In this document: piece by piece, positions 8,352 to 16,969 of the stretch
How the letters are laid out: every line of letters starts with the position of its first letter
Numbering within the stretch: the stretch's first letter is position 1
Source: CAWBOV01 sp963790525
GTDB taxonomy: Bacteria; Actinomycetota; Actinomycetes; Mycobacteriales; Jatrophihabitantaceae
NCBI GenBank assembly: GCA_963790525.1
Contig: CAWBOV010000004.1
Span: 372,001 to 436,000 of the forward strand
Length of the DNA stretch: 64,000 bases
Direction: 5' to 3'
Position numbers and translations under genes: made by a program
Notes under the pieces: generated by a model
Database searches by the model: none
What the model saw: only the letters and a program-made list of their open reading frames with translations
Told to the model about the DNA's origin: nothing

Positions 8352-9698
8352 TCAGCGGGCGCCGGTCCAGGCACGGGTGCGCGCCGCGCCGGCCAGCTGC
8401 GCGCCCACCTCGGCGTGGCGGTCGGCGAGCAGGCCGGCCGTGACGCGGATGTGCCCGCCCTGCCCCGGCAGCACCGCGAACGGGGCGCCCGGCGTAACCC
8501 CGATGCCCTGGCTGGCCAGCCGCACGATCGCCGCCGCCTCGTCGTGGACCGGCACCCACAGGTTGATGCCGTCGGTGCCGCCGACCTCGATGCCCTCGCC
8601 CGCCAGCGCGCCTGCCAGGGCCGACCGGCGGCGGGCGTACTCGCTGCGCGCGTGCGCCACCTGCGCGATCGATGCCGGGTCGGTGAGCAGGTGCAGCAGC
8701 AGTGACTGCAGCAGCCGACTGGTCCAGCCCTGACCGAGGCTCCGCCGCGCCTGCACCGCCCCGATCAGCTCGGTCGTCCCGCTCACCGCGGCCAGTCGCA
8801 GATCGGGGCCGTGGGACTTGGAGAAGCTGCGGATGTGCAGGGTGCGATCGGGCAGCCAGGCGCCGAGGCTGATCGCGGGCGTCGCCGCCACCGATCCCGC
8901 CGAGTCGTCCTCCACGACGAGGGCGGCGCTGTCGGCGAGGAGCGCGGCGAGGTGCTCTGCCCGTTCGGGTGTCATGGACACGCCGGTGGGGTTCTGGGCG
9001 CGGGGCTGCAGGAACACGGCGGCCACCGGATCGCGCAGCGCACCGGCGAGGGCCACCGGGTCGAGGCCGTCGCTGTCGACGGGGACTCCCACCAGCTCGA
9101 CGCCCATCGCATCCAGGGCGTCCAGCAGCGGCGGGAAGCAGGGATGCTCGACGATCACGCGGTCGCCGAACCGGAGCTCGGCCCGGGCGATGAGATCGAT
9201 GGCGTCCATCGCGCCGTCCACGACGGTGAACGCCTCGGCGCTGTAGGGCCAGTCCGCGCGGAGCAGGTCGACCAGCTCCGCCACGACGCCGTCGTCGAGG
9301 TAGCTGCTCGGCATGGGTGACGGCGCGAGCGAGCGCAGGGCGGGCCCCAGATCGGGCAGCAGTGCGGCGTCCGGGATGCCCGTCGACAGGTCGATGCCGA
9401 AGCTGATCTGGCCCTCCAGCGCCCGCCGGTAGCGCGAGGAGCCCGCGGGATGCAGATCGGTGACCGTGGTGCCGCGACGGCCGTCGGTGCGGATCGTTCC
9501 CGACCGGGCGAGCAGTGCCCAGCCGGAACTCACCGTGGTGGGCGACATCTCCAGCCGCTGCGCGACGGTCCGGATCGGGGGGAGCTTGGTCCCCGCGGCC
9601 AGCGCGCCGTCGCGGATGCCGCGGCTCACGGCGTTGGCCAACCCCCTCGCGGTCGGCTGTTCGAGGCGGGCGGCGACCACGTCCAGGACGGCATCCAT
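8352..9698 (-). CDS. MocR/GabR-type transcriptional regulator (GntR HTH fused to aminotransferase fold)
   Basis: A 448-residue regulator. The N-terminal 80 residues form a winged helix of the GntR class (IRDGALAAGTKLPPIRTVAQ region, then MSPTTVSSGW). The rest is a fold-type I aminotransferase-like domain with the PLP-lysine region IRSFSKSHGPDLRL. Such proteins sense an amine or amino acid through PLP and control a neighbouring catabolic gene. Here the divergent neighbour, 60 bp away, encodes an MmsA-type aldehyde dehydrogenase, the obvious target. The ATG at 9698 is used because the HTH starts right after it. Confidence 0.88.
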   Translation of the reverse strand: MDAVLDVVAARLEQPTARGLANAVSRGIRDGALAAGTKLPPIRTVAQRLEMSPTTVSSGWALLARSGTIRTDGRRGTTVTDLHPAGSSRYRRALEGQISFGIDLSTGIPDAALLPDLGPALRSLAPSPMPSSYLDDGVVAELVDLLRADWPYSAEAFTVVDGAMDAIDLIARAELRFGDRVIVEHPCFPPLLDALDAMGVELVGVPVDSDGLDPVALAGALRDPVAAVFLQPRAQNPTGVSMTPERAEHLAALLADSAALVVEDDSAGSVAATPAISLGAWLPDRTLHIRSFSKSHGPDLRLAAVSGTTELIGAVQARRSLGQGWTSRLLQSLLLHLLTDPASIAQVAHARSEYARRRSALAGALAGEGIEVGGTDGINLWVPVHDEAAAIVRLASQGIGVTPGAPFAVLPGQGGHIRVTAGLLADRHAEVGAQLAGAARTRAWTGAR

Positions 9699-9758
9699 CT
9701 TTGTAACATAGCAAAGACGAGATGGTGTCAGCCAGAGTTGGCACGTATCATCGGCGCC
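9699..9758. promoter_or_regulatory. Divergent control region between the MocR gene and the mmsA-type gene
   Basis: These 60 bp contain the short inverted repeat CTTTG-N8-CAAAG (about 9699-9716), overlapping an AT-rich stretch TAACATA that could serve as the -10 element of the leftward gene. A second small inverted repeat, GCCA-N4-TGGC, lies around 9731-9742. Either could be the operator of the MocR regulator. This is inference from position and symmetry only. Confidence 0.4.
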
Positions 9759-11249
9759 ATGACGACGCGCATCTCGCACTGGATCGACGGCCGTGTCTCC
9801 CCCTCGGAGTCCGGGCGCTCCGCCCCCGTCTTCAACCCCGCCACCGGCGTCCAGACGGGCGCGGTGGACCTCGCCGACGCGGGCGAGGTGAATGCCGCGG
9901 TCGCCTCCGCGGTGGCCGCGGCGGCGGAGTGGCGCCACGCCTCCCTGTCCCGGCGCGCCGGCGTGCTGTTCGCCTTCCGCGAGCTGCTGCACGCGAAGGC
10001 CGACGAGCTCGCGGCGCTCGTGACCGCCGAGCACGGCAAGGTGCTCTCCGACGCCGGCGGCGAGATCGCGCGCGGGCTGGAGAACGTCGAGTTCGCCACC
10101 GGTGTGCCGCAGCTGCTCAAGGGCGGCTTCTCCGAGCAGGTCTCCGCCGGGGTCGACGTGTACTCGATCCGGCAGCCGCTGGGCGTGGTCGCGGGGATCA
10201 CGCCGTTCAACTTCCCGGTCATGGTGCCGCTGTGGATGTGCGCGAACGCGATCGCCTGCGGCAACGCCTTCATCCTCAAGCCCAGCGAGAAGGACCCGTC
10301 CCCGTCGCTGTTCCTCGCGCAGATGTGGAAGGACGCGGGCCTGCCCGACGGCGTCTTCACCGTGGTCCAGGGCGACAAGGTCGCCGTCGACACGTTGCTC
10401 ACCCACGCCGACGTCGCCGCCGTGAGCTTCGTCGGCTCGACCCCGATCGCGCGCTACATCTACGAGACCGGCACCGCCCACGGCAAGCGGGTGCAGGCCC
10501 TCGGCGGGGCGAAGAACCACATGCTGGTGCTCCCCGACGCCGACGTCGACCTGGCCGCCGACGCCGCCGTGTCCGCCGCCTACGGTGCCGCGGGCGAGCG
10601 GTGCATGGCGATCTCGGTGGCGGTGGCGGTCGGCGGGGTCGGCGACCGGCTGGTCGACGCGATCGCCGCCCGGCTGCCGAAGCTCACCGTCGGTGACGGG
10701 GCCGAGCCGGACTCCGACATGGGGCCGCTGATCACCCGCGAGCACCGTGACAAGGTCGCCGGCTACATCGGCGCCGGCGCCGACGCCGGTGCGACCGTGG
10801 TGGTCGACGGCCGCGAGGCGGACGTGCCGGCCGACGGCTTCTTCCTCGGCACGACGCTGCTCGATCACGTCACCCCCGACATGACCGTCTACACCGACGA
10901 GATCTTCGGGCCGGTGCTGTGCGTCCTGCGCGCGGACACCTATGACGACGGGCTCGCGATCATCAACAGCAACGCCTACGCCAACGGCACCGCGATCTTC
11001 ACCCGGGACGGCGGGGCGGCCCGGCAGTTCCAGTACGACGTGCAGGTCGGCATGGTCGGCATCAACGTGCCGATCCCCGTCCCGGTCGCCTACTACTCCT
11101 TCGGCGGCTGGAAGGCGTCACTGTTCGGCGACACCCACATGTACGGGCCGGAGGGCGTCACGTTCTACACCCGCGGCAAGGTGGTCACCTCGCGCTGGCC
11201 CGACCCGGCGACGTCGACGGTCGATCTCGGGTTCCCGCGCACCCGCTGA
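9759..11249 (+). CDS. mmsA: CoA-acylating methylmalonate-semialdehyde dehydrogenase
   Basis: A 496-residue aldehyde dehydrogenase. The catalytic Cys lies in GAAGERCMAISVA, the hallmark GxRCMA sequence of the MmsA/IolA subfamily. The cofactor-contact segments PFNFPVMVPLWM and SFVGSTPIARYI are present. The family converts malonate- or methylmalonate-semialdehyde to acetyl-CoA or propionyl-CoA in valine, thymine or inositol breakdown. Glu of the GGAKNHM segment is replaced, as is usual for this CoA-dependent group. The divergent MocR regulator probably controls it. No other valine or inositol gene is adjacent, so the physiological substrate stays open. Confidence 0.9.
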   Translation: MTTRISHWIDGRVSPSESGRSAPVFNPATGVQTGAVDLADAGEVNAAVASAVAAAAEWRHASLSRRAGVLFAFRELLHAKADELAALVTAEHGKVLSDAGGEIARGLENVEFATGVPQLLKGGFSEQVSAGVDVYSIRQPLGVVAGITPFNFPVMVPLWMCANAIACGNAFILKPSEKDPSPSLFLAQMWKDAGLPDGVFTVVQGDKVAVDTLLTHADVAAVSFVGSTPIARYIYETGTAHGKRVQALGGAKNHMLVLPDADVDLAADAAVSAAYGAAGERCMAISVAVAVGGVGDRLVDAIAARLPKLTVGDGAEPDSDMGPLITREHRDKVAGYIGAGADAGATVVVDGREADVPADGFFLGTTLLDHVTPDMTVYTDEIFGPVLCVLRADTYDDGLAIINSNAYANGTAIFTRDGGAARQFQYDVQVGMVGINVPIPVPVAYYSFGGWKASLFGDTHMYGPEGVTFYTRGKVVTSRWPDPATSTVDLGFPRTR

Positions 11250-11301
11250 CGTCGCGTCGCCGGCCCCCCGCGCCCGGCGGAGCAGCCACTATCGTCGGCA
11301 C

Positions 11302-12672
11302 GTGACCGCGCCCGAGCCGAGCTGGACGGGCGCGCGGGTCGAGTTCACCGCGCGCCCCATCCACGGGCTCACCCTCAGCCCCGCCGCGGCCGTCCGCCGC
11401 CTGGGCGACGACCATGCGGTGGCGCTGACCGGCGCCTGGGCCGGCGGGGGAGCGGTGCTCGCGCAGGATCCGATCGCCGTCCGGGTGGATGAACCCGACG
11501 CGTTCGCGGTGCTCGATCTGCTTCCGCGGACCGCCACCCTGCGGGCCGGGGTGGGCGGCGGCTGGTTCGGCTGGTTCGCCTACGCGGCCGGGGGTGGTGT
11601 CGTGGGTAGCCGGCGGATGCCCTTGTCCCAGTGGGGTTTCCACCCGAACGTGGTCCGGTACGACGCCGCGACGGCAACCTGGTTCGACGAAGCCCTGGTG
11701 GGGATCGTCACTGCCGACGAGCTCGCGCGCCGCCGGGAGTCGCTGGTCGCCCGGCTGCTCGGCCCGGCCCCGGAGCCCGGACCGTCACCCGTGCCGGACC
11801 TGCGCTTCGCTGCCGGCCGCACGCGGGCCGAGCACGAGGCCGCGATCGCCTCGTGCATCCGGCACATCGCGGCCGGCGACATCTACCAGGCCAACATCTG
11901 CCTGGAGCTGTGCGCGGAGTTCAGCGGCGACCCGATGTCCCTGCATGCGCAGCTCATCGAGCGGACCGAGCCCGCGTTCGGCGCGTACCTGGGCGGGCGG
12001 CACGGTGTCGTGGCCAGCGCGTCGCCCGAGCTCTTCCTGCGCCGGCGCGGGCGTGAGGTGCTCTCGTCGCCGATCAAGGGAACGCGGCCCCGGCCCGAGG
12101 ACCGGGCCGCCGCGGACGGCGAAGCGGCGCGGCTGTCGGCATCGGCCAAGGAACGCGCGGAGAACGTGATGATCGTCGACCTGGTCCGCAACGACCTCTC
12201 CCGGGTCGCCGAGATCGGCTCGGTGACCGTTCCGGCGCTGCTGCGCCTGGAGCCGCATCCGGGGGTGTGGCACCTGGTCAGCGACGTCACGGCCACCCTG
12301 CGGGAGGGCGTCACCGACGCCGACCTGCTGCGCGCGACCTTCCCGCCCGGCTCCGTCACCGGGGCACCGAAGCTGCGCGCCCTGGAGGTCATCGCCGAGC
12401 TGGAGGCGGCGCCACGCGGCGTCTACACCGGTGCGCTCGGCTATGTGAGTCCGGTGGCGGGTCTGGAGCTGAGCGTCGCCATCCGGACGCTGGAGCTGTC
12501 CGCGGGGCGGGCGGTCCTGGGCGTGGGGGGCGGCATCACGGCCGGTTCGCAGCCGGCGGAGGAGTGGTACGAGTGCTTCGACAAGGCCCGCCCGCTCGCG
12601 GCCGCCATCGGAGCCGACATCGACGCGCCGGGGCAGCTGCGGGTCAGTGCTGGCCGCGGTGCGGCTTCTTGA
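11302..12672 (+). CDS. pabB: Aminodeoxychorismate synthase component I
   Basis: A 456-residue chorismate-binding enzyme starting at GTG 11302. The C-terminal half carries the conserved segments SPELFLRR, PIKGTRPR, ENVMIVDLVRNDL and PPGSVTGAPK. The Lys in PIKGT is the residue that separates aminodeoxychorismate synthase (PabB) from anthranilate synthase (which has PIAGT). The product is therefore assigned to 4-aminobenzoate and folate synthesis rather than tryptophan. The glutaminase subunit (PabA) is not in the window. The 3' end overlaps the convergent helicase gene by 29 bp. Confidence 0.85.
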   Translation: MTAPEPSWTGARVEFTARPIHGLTLSPAAAVRRLGDDHAVALTGAWAGGGAVLAQDPIAVRVDEPDAFAVLDLLPRTATLRAGVGGGWFGWFAYAAGGGVVGSRRMPLSQWGFHPNVVRYDAATATWFDEALVGIVTADELARRRESLVARLLGPAPEPGPSPVPDLRFAAGRTRAEHEAAIASCIRHIAAGDIYQANICLELCAEFSGDPMSLHAQLIERTEPAFGAYLGGRHGVVASASPELFLRRRGREVLSSPIKGTRPRPEDRAAADGEAARLSASAKERAENVMIVDLVRNDLSRVAEIGSVTVPALLRLEPHPGVWHLVSDVTATLREGVTDADLLRATFPPGSVTGAPKLRALEVIAELEAAPRGVYTGALGYVSPVAGLELSVAIRTLELSAGRAVLGVGGGITAGSQPAEEWYECFDKARPLAAAIGADIDAPGQLRVSAGRGAAS

Positions 12673-14434
12673 CCTTCGACGGCACCTTCGACGCCCCGGG
12701 CTTGCCGCGGCGCACGGGGGAACCGTCCTCGAGGGCGAGCTCGATCAGCTGACCGGAGATCCGGGTCCGTTTGAGCGCCGAGATCGTCTTGGGGGACAGG
12801 TCGGCGGGGAGCTCGACCAGCGTGTGATCGCCCTGGATGTCGATGTGGCCGAAGTCGCCACGGCTCAGCCCGCCCTCGTTGGCGATGGCCCCGACGATCT
12901 GGCCGGGCTGCACCTTGTGCCGTCGTCCCACGCGGATGCGGTAGGTCACCCAGGGCGTCTCCGACCGGGGTTTGCGCGGTCCGGCGACCCGGCCGGAGTT
13001 GCGCGGGGCGCCGGCGTCGCGGCTGGGCCGGTCGTCGCGGCTGGGCCGGTCGTCCCGGTCCCGGTCCCGGTCGCGGGGCTTGCGGGCCGACGGCGGCGGG
13101 TCCGGTGACAGCAGGAAGCTCTTGTCGTCCTGCGACAGCACCGCCAGCGCCGCCGCGATGTCGGCCAGCGTGATGTCGTGCTCCTGGGCGTAGTCGGTGA
13201 CCAGCCCGCGGAAGAAGGCCAGCTCCGCCGACCCCAGGCTCGCGGTGATCGAGTCGGCGAACTTGGCCACGCGCTGGTTGTTCACGTCCTCGACCGACGG
13301 CAGCGCCATCTCGGTCAGCGGCTGGCGGGTGGCCTTCTCGATCGCGTGGAGCAGGTGGCGCTCGCGAGGCGTCACGAACAGCAGCGCCTCGCCCGCGCGC
13401 CCGGCGCGCCCGGTGCGCCCGATGCGGTGGACGTAGGACTCGGTGTCCTGCGGGATGTCGAAGTTGACGACGTGGCTGATGCGGTCGACGTCGAGTCCGC
13501 GGGCGGCGACGTCGGTGGCCACGAGGATGTCGAGCGCGCCGCTCCTGAGCTGGCCGATCGTGCGCTCGCGCTGGGCCTGCACGAGGTCGCCGTTGATCGC
13601 CGCCGCGGAGAAACCCCGGGCGCGCAGCTTCTCGGCGACCTCCTCGGTGGCCTGTTTCGTCCGCACGAAGACGATCATCGCCTCGAACGCCTCGACCTCG
13701 AGGATGCGGGTCAGCGCGTCCATCTTCTGCGGGTAGGAGACCTGCAGGTACCGCTGCCGGGTGTTGGCGGCGGTGACGGTCTTCGTCTTGACGGTGATCT
13801 CGACGGCGTCGTCGAGGTACTTCTTCGCGATCCGCCGGATCTGCGGCGGCATGGTCGCCGAGAACAGCGCGACCTGCTTGTCCGCGGGCGTCTCGGCGAG
13901 GATCGTCTCGACGTCGTCGGCGAAGCCCATGTTGAGCATCTCGTCGGCCTCGTCGAGCACGAGGAACCGCAACCGGCTCAGATCCAGCGTCTTCTTCTGC
14001 AGGTGGTCGATGACCCGTCCCGGCGTCCCCACCACGATGTGCACGCCGCGTTTGAGGCCGGCCAACTGGATCCCGTAGGCCTGGCCGCCGTAGATCGGCA
14101 GCACGTGCAGCCCGGGGAGGTTGTGGGCGTACCGGCTGATCGCCTCGGCCACCTGGATGGCGAGTTCCCGGGTGGGCGCGAGGACGAGGGCCTGGGGGGC
14201 GCGCTGCTCCAGGTCGATGCGGGAGAGCACGGGCACGGCGAACGCGGCGGTCTTGCCGGTGCCGGTCTGGGCCAACCCGACCACGTGCCGCCCGGCCAGG
14301 AGGGGCGGAATGGTGGCGGCCTGGATCGCCGAGGGCGACTCGTAGCCGACGTCGGTGAGTGCCCGGAGCACCCGGTCGTCGATGCCGAGATCGGCAAAGG
14401 TGATCGGCGCGTCGTCGTCGTCAGGAGTACTCAT
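12644..14434 (-). CDS. deaD: DEAD-box ATP-dependent RNA helicase with C-terminal RNA-binding domain
   Basis: A 596-residue helicase. Motif I AQTGTGKT is at about 55-62, motif II DEAD at about 161-164, motif III SAT near 193, and motif VI HRIGRTGRAG near 340. After the two RecA-like domains comes a helical region, then a low-complexity Arg/Asp linker (about 475-505) encoded by short tandem repeats. The last 80 residues form a DbpA/CsdA-type RNA recognition fold, with a basic tail. The family unwinds structured RNA in ribosome assembly and cold adaptation. ATG 14434 directly follows an in-frame GTG, so the start could be one codon earlier. Confidence 0.93.
   Translation of the reverse strand: MSTPDDDDAPITFADLGIDDRVLRALTDVGYESPSAIQAATIPPLLAGRHVVGLAQTGTGKTAAFAVPVLSRIDLEQRAPQALVLAPTRELAIQVAEAISRYAHNLPGLHVLPIYGGQAYGIQLAGLKRGVHIVVGTPGRVIDHLQKKTLDLSRLRFLVLDEADEMLNMGFADDVETILAETPADKQVALFSATMPPQIRRIAKKYLDDAVEITVKTKTVTAANTRQRYLQVSYPQKMDALTRILEVEAFEAMIVFVRTKQATEEVAEKLRARGFSAAAINGDLVQAQRERTIGQLRSGALDILVATDVAARGLDVDRISHVVNFDIPQDTESYVHRIGRTGRAGRAGEALLFVTPRERHLLHAIEKATRQPLTEMALPSVEDVNNQRVAKFADSITASLGSAELAFFRGLVTDYAQEHDITLADIAAALAVLSQDDKSFLLSPDPPPSARKPRDRDRDRDDRPSRDDRPSRDAGAPRNSGRVAGPRKPRSETPWVTYRIRVGRRHKVQPGQIVGAIANEGGLSRGDFGHIDIQGDHTLVELPADLSPKTISALKRTRISGQLIELALEDGSPVRRGKPGASKVPSKVKKPHRGQH
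13018..13078. repeat. Intragenic tandem repeats coding for the Arg/Asp-rich helicase linker
   Basis: An 18-bp unit (GTCGCGGCTGGGCCGGTC) occurs twice in a row and is followed by four hexamers related to CCGGTC. On the coding strand these give alternating RD dipeptides and two copies of DDRPSR. The repeat keeps frame and looks like slippage within a flexible linker. Confidence 0.75.
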
Positions 14435-14506
14435 CACGACTGATCCTACGGAGGCCCGGGTACCGCACCGACCACCTCCCGCCGGGCGGGGGCGGATGGC
14501 GACCGG

Positions 14507-15301
14507 TCAGACGATGTTGACCGCCGCGAGGACGCGGGCGGCGTAGTCGGTGTCGCCGATGATGGTGGTGTGATCGGCCCAGCGGGTACGCGTCGTTCCC
14601 CACAGGACGAAGTCGATGGCGGTTGAGGTCACCACCGTCAGCCCCGAACCGATCCCCTCCTCCAGCGTGAGCAGGTCCTCACCGGGCGTCAGCGTCCACT
14701 CGCCCCCACCCGGGCCGGTCAGCCGCAGCCCGAGCGGCTGGTCCAGCTCGGCCGAGACCTTCGGGCACATCTGCGGCAGCCCGTCGAGCATCCAGCCGAT
14801 GCCGGGGCGCAGGTCGTCGTCGGTGACCGGTGCCACGGCGCGCTGGACGGATCCCCGCGGTGTCAGCAGGTCGACGCGAAGGTGGCAGTACAGGTCGAAC
14901 GCGAAGGCGTCGGCGAGTTTGGAGGCCGGGTACGTACCGAGGTCGGCCAGGGTCATGGGTGACGACGCGATGGGCTCGGTCTGCATGGCCGCCAGTGCGT
15001 CCATCGCGCCGGAGGCATTGGCGACGAGTTCGGCCTTGACCTCCTCGGCGCTCCAGGACCGGCGCTGATCGACGAGCCATTCCTGGCCCTGCTCGGCCGT
15101 CAGCGTCGGCGCCGAGTCCGGCGGCGGTGGCGGCGGGCTCACCAGCAGCAGGAAGTTCGACCCTGTGTGCGCGACCAGATCCTGGATGCGCCAGCCCGGG
15201 CATCCGCTCGGTCCCTGCCATTCGACAGGCGTCAACGAGTCGACGATATCGAGGTATTCGTCTGCCAGGGACTGCGACGCGACGACGCCGGCTACCGACA
15301 T
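14507..15301 (-). CDS. Maleylpyruvate-isomerase/DinB-fold mycothiol-dependent family protein
   Basis: A 264-residue protein of the actinobacterial family that shares the mycothiol-dependent maleylpyruvate isomerase N-terminal domain (DinB-like four-helix bundle). The segment WQGPSGCPGWRIQDLVAHT (about 28-46) is the characteristic opening, with the His that contributes to the metal site. A second conserved region SKLADAFAFDLYCHLRVDL near 125-145 contains the other His. Members are thought to use mycothiol as cofactor, but most, including this one, have no proven substrate. It reads alone, with its promoter in the 164-bp gap before the DivIVA-like gene. Confidence 0.7.
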   Translation of the reverse strand: MSVAGVVASQSLADEYLDIVDSLTPVEWQGPSGCPGWRIQDLVAHTGSNFLLLVSPPPPPPDSAPTLTAEQGQEWLVDQRRSWSAEEVKAELVANASGAMDALAAMQTEPIASSPMTLADLGTYPASKLADAFAFDLYCHLRVDLLTPRGSVQRAVAPVTDDDLRPGIGWMLDGLPQMCPKVSAELDQPLGLRLTGPGGGEWTLTPGEDLLTLEEGIGSGLTVVTSTAIDFVLWGTTRTRWADHTTIIGDTDYAARVLAAVNIV

Positions 15302-15465
15302 TCAGGCCTCCTCATTGACTGGCTTTCAGTATTGTGACCCCAATTACTCCAAAGGCAATAGGCGTGGCGGACTTTCTTGACTCCGCAGCTCGAAACTAGT
15401 GCTCGGTGGGTGCCGCGGCGGCGCCGGTGTGTGCCCCTCCGAGGGCGGCGTGTCACGATCTAGTC

Positions 15466-15939
15466 ATGACGACGGTCATCATCTACGGCATCATCGCGGT
15501 CGCGGTTGCGATCGTGATCGTCGCCGTCCTGGTCACCGTCCTCCCGGACGACCACCTGAGTCACCCGGAGCGTGACGTGGTCCCGACGGGACTGCCCGCG
15601 GGCCGTCAGATCGGGGCCGACGATCTTGCCCGGGTGCGCCTTCCCGTCGCCGCCCGCGGCTACCGCATGGTCGACACCGATGCGGTTCTCGACCGCCTGA
15701 CGTCCGAGCTCGAGCGGCGCGACCACGAGATCGCCGCGCTGCGCCTCGCGATGGCGGCACCTCCCGCGACCTCGGCATCTGGGACCGCTGCTGCGCCTGC
15801 CGCCGATCCGGTGGCAGTGCCTGCGATCCCGGCGGACGATGCCTACGCCGGTGAGTTCGAGCCGACCCACCCCCAGCAGCCGACGGAGACCCTGCCGACG
15901 GACCAGGCGCCACCCTCCGAGAGGCAGCCCGACGCATGA
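15466..15939 (+). CDS. DivIVA-domain membrane protein (Rv1209-like)
   Basis: A 157-residue protein. Residues 1-27 are a strongly hydrophobic N-terminal anchor rich in Ile and Val. Residues 45-95 contain the short DivIVA-type motif (LPVAARGYRMVDTDAVLDRL), followed by a heptad-like stretch LERRDHEIAALR and a low-complexity acidic/proline tail. In Mycobacterium tuberculosis a protein of the same layout (Rv1209) lies just before tagA, as here with one gene between. A role at membrane curvature or the cell pole is likely by family, not shown. Its stop overlaps the next start (ATGA at 15936). Confidence 0.75.
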   Translation: MTTVIIYGIIAVAVAIVIVAVLVTVLPDDHLSHPERDVVPTGLPAGRQIGADDLARVRLPVAARGYRMVDTDAVLDRLTSELERRDHEIAALRLAMAAPPATSASGTAAAPAADPVAVPAIPADDAYAGEFEPTHPQQPTETLPTDQAPPSERQPDA

Positions 15940-16382
15940 CCGCCGAGATCATCGAGAGTGTGGAGGTCGCCGCCCCCGCCGATCAGGTGTTCGCCGCCGC
16001 CACGGACTGGGCGCGGCAGGGCGAGTGGATGTTCGCGACGCGGGTGCGGGCCACCCGCGGCGGCGGCCACGGGACGGGTGCGGAGATCGCGGCCCGGACC
16101 GGCTTCGGCCCCTTCGCCTTCACCGACACCATGACGATCACCGAATGGGATCCCCCGCGGATCTGCCGCGTGCGCCACACCGGCACGCTGGTGCGCGGGA
16201 CGGCCGCGTTCGCCGTCGAGCCGCGCGCCGACGGCTCCAGCGTCTTCATCTGGTCGGAGATCCTCGACCTGCCGCTGGGGCGGGTGGGCGAGTGGGGATT
16301 CCGGCTCACGCGCGGGACGTTCGTGTTCTTCCTGCGGCGGTCGCTGCGGGCCTTCGCCGTGTTCGCGGCCGAGAGGTCGTGA
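15936..16382 (+). CDS. SRPBCC (polyketide cyclase/START-like) family protein
   Basis: A 148-residue protein with the pattern of a Bet v1/START helix-grip fold: an opening beta strand IIESVEVAAPADQVFAAATD, a central run of strands with DTMTITEWDPPRICRV, and a long C-terminal helix that includes FFLRRSLRAFAVFA. Such proteins bind hydrophobic ligands in a cavity. No catalytic residues can be assigned. It is translationally coupled at both ends: ATGA with the DivIVA-like gene and GTGA (16379-16382) with tagA. The three genes therefore form one operon. Confidence 0.75.
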   Translation: MTAEIIESVEVAAPADQVFAAATDWARQGEWMFATRVRATRGGGHGTGAEIAARTGFGPFAFTDTMTITEWDPPRICRVRHTGTLVRGTAAFAVEPRADGSSVFIWSEILDLPLGRVGEWGFRLTRGTFVFFLRRSLRAFAVFAAERS

Positions 16383-16936
16383 GCGCGCCTGCCCGGCAGC
16401 GCTGCGGCTGGGCCGACTCCGCGCCGGACTACGTCAGCTACCACGACGACGAGTGGGGCCGCCCGCTCCACGGCGAGACCGCGCTGTTCGAGCGGGTGTC
16501 GCTGGAGGCGTTCCAGTCCGGGCTGTCCTGGCTGATCATCCTGCGCAAGCGCCCCGCGTTCCGGCTCGCCTTCGCCGGGTTCGACGTCGATGCCGTCGCC
16601 GGCTTCGGGGACGGCGACGTCGACCGGCTGCTCGCCGACACCGGGATCGTGCGCAACCGCGCCAAGATCGTCGCCACGATCGCGAACGCCCGCGCGGTGC
16701 GCGAGAACGTCGACGACCTCGACGGGCTGCTCTGGTCGTTCGCGCCGTCGACGCACCGCCGACCGCGAGGGCTGGGCGACGTGCCGGCGACCTCGCCGGA
16801 ATCGGTAGCGCTGGCCAAGGAGCTCAAGCGCCGTGGGCTGAAGTTCGTCGGGCCGACGACGGCGTACGCCCTGATGCAGGCCACCGGCATCGTCGACGAC
16901 CACGTGGTCACCTGCTGGCGGGCCCAGGCCGCCTGA
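16379..16936 (+). CDS. tagA: DNA-3-methyladenine glycosylase I
   Basis: A 185-residue base-excision repair enzyme that removes 3-methyladenine. The zinc-snap residues are in place: Cys9 in RCGWADS, His near 22 in YHDDEWG, and His and Cys in DDHVVTC near the C-terminus. The catalytic Glu lies in SLEAFQSGLSW. The length matches E. coli Tag. GTG 16379 is the only start that preserves the RCGW motif near the N-terminus, and it overlaps the stop of the SRPBCC gene. In Mycobacterium tuberculosis tagA (Rv1210) has the same neighbours. Confidence 0.93.
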   Translation: MSAPARQRCGWADSAPDYVSYHDDEWGRPLHGETALFERVSLEAFQSGLSWLIILRKRPAFRLAFAGFDVDAVAGFGDGDVDRLLADTGIVRNRAKIVATIANARAVRENVDDLDGLLWSFAPSTHRRPRGLGDVPATSPESVALAKELKRRGLKFVGPTTAYALMQATGIVDDHVVTCWRAQAA

Positions 16937-16969
16937 CTTCCCGGGGCTCGGCCCGGTGTGCCCTGCTGC

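Noticed and set aside
13178..14443. 421-codon rightward open frame inside the helicase gene
   Set aside because: It is the complement of the DEAD-box helicase; its residues are typical antisense low-complexity.
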